Source of the DNA: Bradyrhizobium sp. Ce-3
GTDB taxonomy: Bacteria; Pseudomonadota; Alphaproteobacteria; Rhizobiales; Xanthobacteraceae
NCBI RefSeq assembly: GCF_022835695.1
Contig: NZ_BQUV01000012.1
Coordinates: 124,001 to 188,000 of the forward strand
Length of the DNA: 64,000 nt
Reading direction: 5' to 3'
Shown here: positions 58,061 to 64,000 of the stretch, piece by piece
Layout: each line of letters begins with the position of its first letter
How positions within the stretch are numbered: position 1 is the first letter of the stretch
Position numbers and translations under genes: made by a program
The notes under the pieces: generated by a model
Databases searched by the model: none
Told to the model about the DNA's origin: nothing
What the model saw: only the letters and a program-made list of their open reading frames with translations

Positions 58061-59713
58061 ATGGCAACTCAAGCAATCTCGATCGGCGACATTGGGCAGG
58101 ACGCGCGCGCATCATGGGTCCCCATGATCGCGATCGCATGCGGTCAGATGATCATGTCGTTCAACGTCGCATCGCTGCCGGTTGCGATGGGGGGAATGGT
58201 GGCGAGCTTCGGGGTGCCGCCGACCACGGTCGCGACCGGAATCGTGGCCTACTCGATGCTGGTCGCCGGGTTCGTGATGCTGGGCGCGAAGCTCGCCCAG
58301 AGGTTCGGGGCGGTGCAGGTATTTCGTGCTGCCGTCGTACTATTCCTGATAGCGCAGATCGCGATGACGTTCAGCCCCACGGCCTCCGTCATGATTTCCG
58401 CTCAGGCGCTGTGCGGCGCCGCAGGCGCGGTGATTGTGCCGTCGCTCGTCGCGCTGATTGCCGAGAATTATGCCGGACGCCAGCAGGCGACGGCCCTTGG
58501 TGCGCTTGGCTCGGCGCGGGCTGCCGCCGGCGTGCTGGCATTTGTCATCGGCGGGCTGCTCGGCACCTATATCGGCTGGCGCCCCGCGTTTGCAATTCTC
58601 ATCGCTGCCTCGGCGATCGCTTTCGCGCTGAGTTTCCGTCTGCGGCCGGACCGCGGGCGCCCGGATGTTCAGATCGATCTGATCGGCGTTGCCCTTGCCG
58701 CGAGCGCAATCATCTTCATCAGTTTCGGATTCAACAATCTGAATGGATGGGGCGTGATCCTGGCGACCGCCAACGCACCGTTCGACTTGCTGGGCGTTTC
58801 GCCGGCACCGATCCTGATCGTCCTCGGTATTGTGCTCGGGCAGGGATTCCTGATGTGGACGCATCGGCAGCAAGCCGCAGGCAGGACGCCGCTGCTGGCG
58901 CTGGAGGTGATCGACTCGCCACAGGAGAGGTGCGCCGTCTACGCGCTGTTCGCGGTCGTGGCGCTCGAGGCCGCCCTGAACTTTACGGTGCCGCTCTACA
59001 TCCAGATCGTGCAGGGACGTTCGCCGATCGCGACCGCGATCGCGATGATGCCCTTCAATCTGACCGTTTTTGTCGCGGCGATGCTGATCGTCAATCTTTA
59101 CGACAAACTGACGCCTCGCCAGATCGGACGCTTCGGCTTCGGTCTGTGTACCGTCGCGTTGCTATGGCTCGCGTTCGTCGTGCGCAACGACTGGAGCGAG
59201 ATTCCAGTTCTGTTTGGGCTCGTGCTGTTCGGCATCGGTCAGGGCTCCCTGGTGACGCTGTTGTTCAACGTTCTGGTCACGGCCTCGCCCAAGCAATTGG
59301 CGGGGGATGTCGGGTCGGTGCGCGGAACCACACAGAATCTGGCGGCTGCGGTCGGTACCGCGGTGGCCGGAGCTCTTCTCGTCGGTCTCCTGAGCACGAT
59401 CGCGCTCGGTAAGATCACGGCCAGTCCGGTGCTGACCAAGGAGCTTCAGAGCCAGGTCGACCTGAGCAACATCACCTTCGTCAGCAATGACCGGCTGCGC
59501 GGTGTGCTCGAGGGCACCAGCGGTACGCCGCAGCAGGTCGAGGAGGCGGTTCGGGTCAACACCGAGGCGCGCCTGCGCGCGCTGAAGATCGGATTGCTGT
59601 TCATGGCCGGCCTGGCGCTGCTTGCGATCATTCCCGCAGGCCGGCTGCCGGACTACCGGCCGGGAGAAATACCTGATGACGCAGCGACAGGCGAGGGCGA
59701 GCGATCGGCCTGA
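58061..59713 (+). CDS. MFS transporter, 14-helix DHA2-like
   Basis: The 550-residue protein has about 14 hydrophobic segments. Loop 2-3 motif MLGAKLAQRFGAVQVFRAAV and GALGSARAAAGVLAFVIGGL with ALLGTYIGWR fit the drug:H+ antiporter-2 branch. A soluble insert lies between the last two helices (about 450-520), followed by a Pro/Asp-rich tail. ATG 58061 has ggagg five bases upstream; ATG 58019 with ggag is an alternative that adds 14 residues. It follows glsA by 70 bases and precedes the HdeD-type gene by 113. Confidence 0.88.
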   Translation: MATQAISIGDIGQDARASWVPMIAIACGQMIMSFNVASLPVAMGGMVASFGVPPTTVATGIVAYSMLVAGFVMLGAKLAQRFGAVQVFRAAVVLFLIAQIAMTFSPTASVMISAQALCGAAGAVIVPSLVALIAENYAGRQQATALGALGSARAAAGVLAFVIGGLLGTYIGWRPAFAILIAASAIAFALSFRLRPDRGRPDVQIDLIGVALAASAIIFISFGFNNLNGWGVILATANAPFDLLGVSPAPILIVLGIVLGQGFLMWTHRQQAAGRTPLLALEVIDSPQERCAVYALFAVVALEAALNFTVPLYIQIVQGRSPIATAIAMMPFNLTVFVAAMLIVNLYDKLTPRQIGRFGFGLCTVALLWLAFVVRNDWSEIPVLFGLVLFGIGQGSLVTLLFNVLVTASPKQLAGDVGSVRGTTQNLAAAVGTAVAGALLVGLLSTIALGKITASPVLTKELQSQVDLSNITFVSNDRLRGVLEGTSGTPQQVEEAVRVNTEARLRALKIGLLFMAGLALLAIIPAGRLPDYRPGEIPDDAATGEGERSA

Positions 59714-59826
59714 TTGGATGCTGGCCTCGCCGCAGGAAACTCTCAGCAACAACTGCGAGGAGCCGGGCATGGAAGAAATGGAATGCATGACCGTGCCGTT
59801 GTCGCCTGGGATTAAGGGAGGACGAC

Positions 59827-60390
59827 ATGGCCACCTATGAGAACAGTTCCACGATGCTCCGCGGCCTGCCTGGGCCGCCTTTATGGGTCTGCGTTCTGCT
59901 TGGCCTCGTCATGATCGGCGCGGGCCTTCTGGTCCTGGGGGACGTCGTGCTTTTCACCGTGATCAGCGCGATCTTCATCGGCTGGACCGCCGTCGTCGCC
60001 GGCGCGTTCGAAATCGTGCACGCGTTCTGGACCAAGGGCTGGGGCGGATTCGTGTGGCAGCTTCTGCTCGGGGTGCTCTACCTTGCGTGCGGGATCGTCC
60101 TGCTGAGCCAGCCGGTGGCGAGCGCGCTGCTTCTGACCTATGCTCTGGGTCTTCTGCTTTTGGTCTCCGGGGTTGTGCGTATGCTGGTCGGCATCGGCCA
60201 TTGGCAGCAGTCCGGCTGGATCATGCTGGCATCCGGCGTGTTTGGTATGCTCGCAGGTCTCGTCATTCTGACCGGGTTTCCGGTCACCGGGCTGTGGGTG
60301 CTCGGGCTGCTGCTGGGGATCGATTTGCTGTCTCATGGCGTGGGATGGCTGTCCTACGCCTTGCAGCCTGTCGCCAGGACGGCTCGGTAG
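59827..60390 (+). CDS. hdeD: HdeD-family membrane protein
   Basis: The 187-residue protein has six predicted helices in three DUF308 pairs: PLWVCVLLGLVMIGAGLLVL, GWTAVVAGAFEIVHAFWTKG, LLGVLYLACGIVLLSQP and GLWVLGLLLGIDLLSHGVGW. This is the HdeD family, linked to acid resistance in E. coli at high cell density. ggaggacgac precedes the ATG. Order glsA-MFS-hdeD on one strand supports co-regulation. Confidence 0.88.
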   Translation: MATYENSSTMLRGLPGPPLWVCVLLGLVMIGAGLLVLGDVVLFTVISAIFIGWTAVVAGAFEIVHAFWTKGWGGFVWQLLLGVLYLACGIVLLSQPVASALLLTYALGLLLLVSGVVRMLVGIGHWQQSGWIMLASGVFGMLAGLVILTGFPVTGLWVLGLLLGIDLLSHGVGWLSYALQPVARTAR

Positions 60391-60481
60391 GCCGTCAAGG
60401 AACTGCAATCAGCCATCAGGTCCCGCACGCTGCGGGATCAAATGACGATCTCGAACGATGCCCTATCGCCGGAGAGCGGAC

Positions 60482-61843
60482 ATGCCAGGTTTGAGCAAGA
60501 GCCTCTGCATTTCGGCACTGGTCGCCTTGGTCGGGACGAGCCTCGCTGGTTCGCCGCCGGCGCGCGCGCAGCAGGACGCCGGCGTGCTGTTCCAGAACGT
60601 CCGCATTTTTGATGGCAGGAATAGCGCGCTCTCGGCACCCTCCAATGTGCTGATCCGCAACAACAAGATCGAGAAGATTTCGACGGCGGCGATCACGGCC
60701 GACGCCCAAATCATCGCGGGCGACGGACGGGTGCTGATGCCCGGGCTGATCGACGCGCATTGGCACGCGATGCTGGTGCGCCCGACGCCGGCGGCTGCGA
60801 TAGCCGGCGACGTCGGCTACACCAACCTTCTTGCGGCCGCCGAGGCAACAGCCACGCTGATGCGAGGCTTCACCACCGTACGCGACATGGGCGGACCGGC
60901 ATTTTCCCTCAAGCGGGCGATCGACGAGGGGCTGGTCGTTGGTCCGCGCATCTACCCATCCGGTGCCATCATCACCATCACCGGCGGCCATGGCGACTTC
61001 CGGCAGCTGTCCGAACTACCCAGAACGATCGGCGGCATGCTCAGCCGTATGGAGCGGATCGGCGGCGCCATGGTCGCCGACAGCCCGGATGAGGTCCGCG
61101 TCCGCGCGCGCGAGCAGCTCATGCAAGGCGCGACGCAGGTCAAGCTGACGGCGGGCGGCGGGGTGGCGTCACCGTTCAGTCCGATCGATGTCTCGACCTT
61201 CACCGAACCGGAGGTGCGTGCCGCGGTCGAAGCCGCCGAGAACTGGGGTACCTATGTCGCCGTCCACGCCTATACGTCGGCCGCGATCCAGCGATCGATC
61301 GCAGCCGGCGTCAAGGTGATCGAGCACGGTCACCTGATGGACGACGCATCGGCCCGTCTGATGGCCGAGAAGGGAATTTGGCTCAGCACCCAGCCTTTCC
61401 TCGATCTGTCGGGCGCCAGTGCCCTTGGACCTGCCGAGCAGGAGAAGATGCGGCAGGTCGTTGCCGGCACCGACAGGGTCTACGGCTTCGCGAAGAAGTA
61501 CAAGCTGAAGACGGCATTCGGCACCGACGTTCTGTTCTCGAAGGCGCTCGCCGACCGGCAAGGCGCCATGCTGACGACGCTGACGCGATGGTATACGCCG
61601 GCCGAAACGCTCGCGATGGCGACATCGACGAACGCCGAGTTGCTCAGCCTGTCCGGGCTTAGAAATCCGTATCCGGGCAGGCTGGGCGTGGTGGAGGAAG
61701 GTGCGCTGGCCGACCTTGTGCTGGTCGACGGCAATCCGCTCGACAACATCAAGCTGATCGAGGACCCGGCAAAGAACTTCCTGGTCATCATGAAAGACGG
61801 AAAGGTCTACAAGAACCTTCTTGGCGGTGACCGCAGCAAGTAG
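60482..61843 (+). CDS. exported amidohydrolase-family protein (second copy type)
   Basis: The 453-residue protein has a signal peptide (MPGLSKSLCISALVALVGTS, cleavage near ARAQ) and the same metal site as the gene at 48119: LIDAHWHAML (HxH), QVKLTAGGG (Lys), VAVHAYTS (His), IEHGHLMD (His), FGTDVLFS (Asp). It is in the imidazolonepropionase-like, Xaa-Pro-dipeptidase-like group. ATG 60482 has ggag upstream; an in-frame ATG at 60458 is less suited. It lies 91 bases after hdeD and may be read from the same transcript. Confidence 0.87.
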   Translation: MPGLSKSLCISALVALVGTSLAGSPPARAQQDAGVLFQNVRIFDGRNSALSAPSNVLIRNNKIEKISTAAITADAQIIAGDGRVLMPGLIDAHWHAMLVRPTPAAAIAGDVGYTNLLAAAEATATLMRGFTTVRDMGGPAFSLKRAIDEGLVVGPRIYPSGAIITITGGHGDFRQLSELPRTIGGMLSRMERIGGAMVADSPDEVRVRAREQLMQGATQVKLTAGGGVASPFSPIDVSTFTEPEVRAAVEAAENWGTYVAVHAYTSAAIQRSIAAGVKVIEHGHLMDDASARLMAEKGIWLSTQPFLDLSGASALGPAEQEKMRQVVAGTDRVYGFAKKYKLKTAFGTDVLFSKALADRQGAMLTTLTRWYTPAETLAMATSTNAELLSLSGLRNPYPGRLGVVEEGALADLVLVDGNPLDNIKLIEDPAKNFLVIMKDGKVYKNLLGGDRSK

Positions 61844-61959
61844 ACGTCACTGGATGACGGGCCGGGCCGGGCGGTTGCGCCAAGGCATCAACTCGTAGCC
61901 GATGTTGCCGCCGATCGATCCCGCTCTTTCACAGAAGCGCCGCTAGCTCGCAATCGTCG

Positions 61960-63258
61960 CTACCCCGGCACAGCCGTCGGCAGGAATTTGGCGTCCTGCT
62001 CGGCAGGCTCGCCGAGTTCGTTCTCCCATTTTGCAACGACGGCGGTCGCGACGCCGTTTCCGATCACGTTGGTCATCGTCCGCCCCATGTCGAGAAAGGC
62101 GTCGATTCCGATCAGCAGGACGAGGCCGCCCGCAGGCAGGCCAAAGGTGGGGAGGGTAGCGGCGGCAACCACGAGCGACGCGCGCGGCACGCCGGCGATG
62201 CCCTTGCTGGTGATCATCAGCAGCAGCAGCATCGCGATCTGGGTCGTGATCGGCATCTCGATGTTGAAGGCCTGCGCGACGAACAGCGCGGCGAAGGTCT
62301 GATACATCATCGAACCGTCGAGATTGAACGAATAGCCGAGCGGCAGCACGAAGCCGGTGATCCGCTCCGATACGCCGAACTTCATCAGCTGCTCGATCAT
62401 CTTCGGGAACGCGGCCTCGCTGCTGGATGTCGAGAACGCGATCATCATCGGTTGCCGGAGCAGGCGAAGCAGGTTCCTGATCGAGCCGCCGAGCACAACG
62501 CTGCCGGCACCGATGATGATCGCCCACAACACCACCAGACCGAAGTAGAAGGCGCTGACGAACTTGCCGTAGGTGATGAGCACCCCAAGCCCCTGCGTGG
62601 TGATGACCGCGGCCATCGCTGCGAACACGCCAACCGGCGCAAAGCGCATCACATAGTCGGTGAATTTCAGCATGACCGGGACGATCTGGTCGATCGAGCG
62701 CGCGATGTCGGGGGCCAGCGTGCCTTTGACGGCGCTGAGCGCAAAGCCGAAGAACATCGAAAACACGAGGATCTGCAGCACTTCGTTGCCGGCCATCGCC
62801 TGCACGACGCTGATCGGGAAGACGTGCGCGGCGAAATCCTTGACGTTCAGGGCGCTGGTCTGGACATTGGCGGTGGCATTCGCGTCGGGCAGCGCGAGAC
62901 CGAGGCCGTGCCCCGGCTGCAGCAGGTTCGCGAGCACGAGCCCGACCGTCAGCGACGCCACCGAGGCGGTGATGAACCAGGCCAGCGATTTGACCGCGAT
63001 CCGTCCCACCGCACCGCCGCTGGCACCAAGGCTGGAAATGCCGGAGACGATGGTGGCGAACACCAGCGGCGCGATGATCATCTTGATCATGCGCAGGAAG
63101 ATGTCGGAGATAATGGCGAAATAGCCGGCGATCGCCTTGGCCTGTTCGGGGCTCGCGAGAGTGTTGCACGCGTAACCCACGGCGATGCCGAGCAACAGGC
63201 TCACCATGATGTATGTGGTCAGCGTGCTCGAAGTCTGGGTTCTGCTGCCTGCCTGCAT
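61960..63258 (-). CDS. dicarboxylate/amino acid:cation symporter (DctA/GltP family)
   Basis: The 432-residue transporter takes up C4-dicarboxylates, glutamate or aspartate with Na+ or H+. Typical sites are MIIAPLVFATIVSGISSLG, the serine-rich re-entrant loop FSTSSSEAAFPKMIEQL, GYSFNLDGSMMYQ and DMGRTMTNVIGN. ATG 63258 has aagga seven bases upstream; a GTG at 63276 is also possible. Its specificity cannot be told apart here; glutamate uptake would complement the nearby glutaminase. Confidence 0.92.
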   Translation of the reverse strand: MQAGSRTQTSSTLTTYIMVSLLLGIAVGYACNTLASPEQAKAIAGYFAIISDIFLRMIKMIIAPLVFATIVSGISSLGASGGAVGRIAVKSLAWFITASVASLTVGLVLANLLQPGHGLGLALPDANATANVQTSALNVKDFAAHVFPISVVQAMAGNEVLQILVFSMFFGFALSAVKGTLAPDIARSIDQIVPVMLKFTDYVMRFAPVGVFAAMAAVITTQGLGVLITYGKFVSAFYFGLVVLWAIIIGAGSVVLGGSIRNLLRLLRQPMMIAFSTSSSEAAFPKMIEQLMKFGVSERITGFVLPLGYSFNLDGSMMYQTFAALFVAQAFNIEMPITTQIAMLLLLMITSKGIAGVPRASLVVAAATLPTFGLPAGGLVLLIGIDAFLDMGRTMTNVIGNGVATAVVAKWENELGEPAEQDAKFLPTAVPG

Positions 63259-63357
63259 GACGTGATCCTTCGCCACCGGGAGTTACGGCATCCGAGCTGT
63301 GGCGCGCCTTCCGGCGTCTCGGGGTGCCGCTGAATCTAAAACGGAGAGCCGGTACGG

Positions 63358-63999
63358 CTAACCGAGCTTGGACAAGACGGCCGTGCGGGCCTGGGTTGTT
63401 GGCGCGTTGCGACTGCGGATGGCGTCGATGAGGCGGTCGATATCATCAGCGGTATTGAACATGCCGAGCGACACGCGAATGCCGTCGCGCTCTGGCGAGA
63501 CGCGGATGCCGTTCCGGGTGAAGTAGTCCAGCCAGTCGGCAGCCGGCAGAGCGATGACGTAGATGTGCGGCGCGCGGTGCTGCCGCTCTCGCGGACCGAC
63601 CAGGCCGATATCGAGTTGATCGAGGCGTTCGATCAGGTCGTCGCCGAGGTCGAAGCAGTGCTGCTGGATCTTCTCGATCCCGATCTGATTGATGAAGTCG
63701 ATCGCGGCGCCCAGAGCCTGGATGGCCGGCAGGTTGAAATTGCCGAGCTCGAAGCGGCCCGCGGTCGCGGGCAGGGCCATGTTGTCCGCCCTGGCGATGA
63801 AGTCGAGCGGCGGTTCGGCAAGACTTGCTGCCGCGAGATAGGCCGGCTCCAGCTCGGTCCGCGTCGCGTCCCAATACAGCAGACCGAGCCCTTGCGGCAC
63901 GAGCAGGCCCTTGTGCGTGCCGGACCCGATGAAGGTGGCCTTGATGGCCTTGGCATCGATCGGCACCACGCCGATGCCCTGCATCGCGTCGACGACGAA
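63358..63999 (-). CDS. class V aminotransferase-like PLP enzyme, C-terminal part (5' end outside window)
   Basis: The frame remains open to the window edge and encodes the last 213 residues of a PLP enzyme. FVVDAMQGIG carries the Asp that binds the pyridine nitrogen, and GSGTHKGLLVPQGLGLLYW the PLP lysine. GIRVSPERDGIRVSLGMFNT near the end is typical of the NifS/isopenicillin-N-epimerase-like branch. Function (cysteine desulfurase, epimerase or transaminase) cannot be settled without the N-terminus. It is 99 bases from the symporter gene on the same strand. Confidence 0.85.
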   Translation of the reverse strand, partial: FVVDAMQGIGVVPIDAKAIKATFIGSGTHKGLLVPQGLGLLYWDATRTELEPAYLAAASLAEPPLDFIARADNMALPATAGRFELGNFNLPAIQALGAAIDFINQIGIEKIQQHCFDLGDDLIERLDQLDIGLVGPRERQHRAPHIYVIALPAADWLDYFTRNGIRVSPERDGIRVSLGMFNTADDIDRLIDAIRSRNAPTTQARTAVLSKLG

Positions 64000-64000
64000 G

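Overview
The window is a high-GC alphaproteobacterial chromosome segment, most likely from Bradyrhizobium or a close relative in the Nitrobacteraceae. This rests on the gene order rpoC ... rpsL-rpsG-fusA-tuf-S10-spc-alpha, on families common in that group (HWE histidine kinase, DUF6894-like and DUF3606-like small proteins, DUF1330, Bug-type binding protein, IS5-like transposase) and on several interspersed palindromes of a kind typical there. The assignment is inference; no 16S gene is present.

Layout. 1-1852 is the 3' end of rpoC with its terminator. 2033-7616 holds three accessory genes between rpoC and the str operon: a FAD-oxidoreductase/methyltransferase fusion, an ABC exporter with very acidic ends, and a convergent FAD-dependent oxidoreductase. 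7881-27469 is the ribosomal supercluster: a promoter and roughly 400-nt leader, str genes, S10 genes, spc genes with secY and an adenylate kinase carrying a histone-H1-like tail, then rpsM-rpsK-rpoA and rplQ. Inside it are two related palindromes (before rpsJ and rpsK), a promoter candidate after adk and an intrinsic terminator between rpoA and rplQ. 27610-37561 is ordinary metabolic and envelope content: SDR plus DUF1330, a hypothetical protein with an APH-like kinase, an oxidoreductase divergent from an HxlR regulator, an OprP-like porin, a Deg-type protease and rarA.

37559-45413 looks like an acquired mosaic. It is bounded and interrupted by pieces of IS5-family elements and carries a LysR/Bug pair, an O-methyltransferase, a lipocalin-like secreted protein, a disrupted IS5 transposase, and a signalling set (HWE kinase, stand-alone receiver and three tiny proteins). 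45681-56565 holds an esterase, an RluA-family pseudouridine synthase, an exported amidohydrolase, an MBL hydrolase, a GNAT protein, and an operon of a multicopper oxidase and a PF04185-type phosphoesterase joined by a TAATG stop/start overlap. 56992-64000 has glutaminase, an MFS transporter and an HdeD-type protein in a row (a plausible acid-tolerance set), a second amidohydrolase, a dicarboxylate/glutamate-type symporter, and the 3' part of a class V aminotransferase cut by the window edge.

No tRNA, rRNA or CRISPR array was seen. The most unusual items are the Adk tail, the FAD/methyltransferase fusion beside the acidic-tailed exporter, the IS-bounded island with its kinase/receiver set, and the glutaminase-MFS-HdeD module. 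All sequence comparisons were made by eye.
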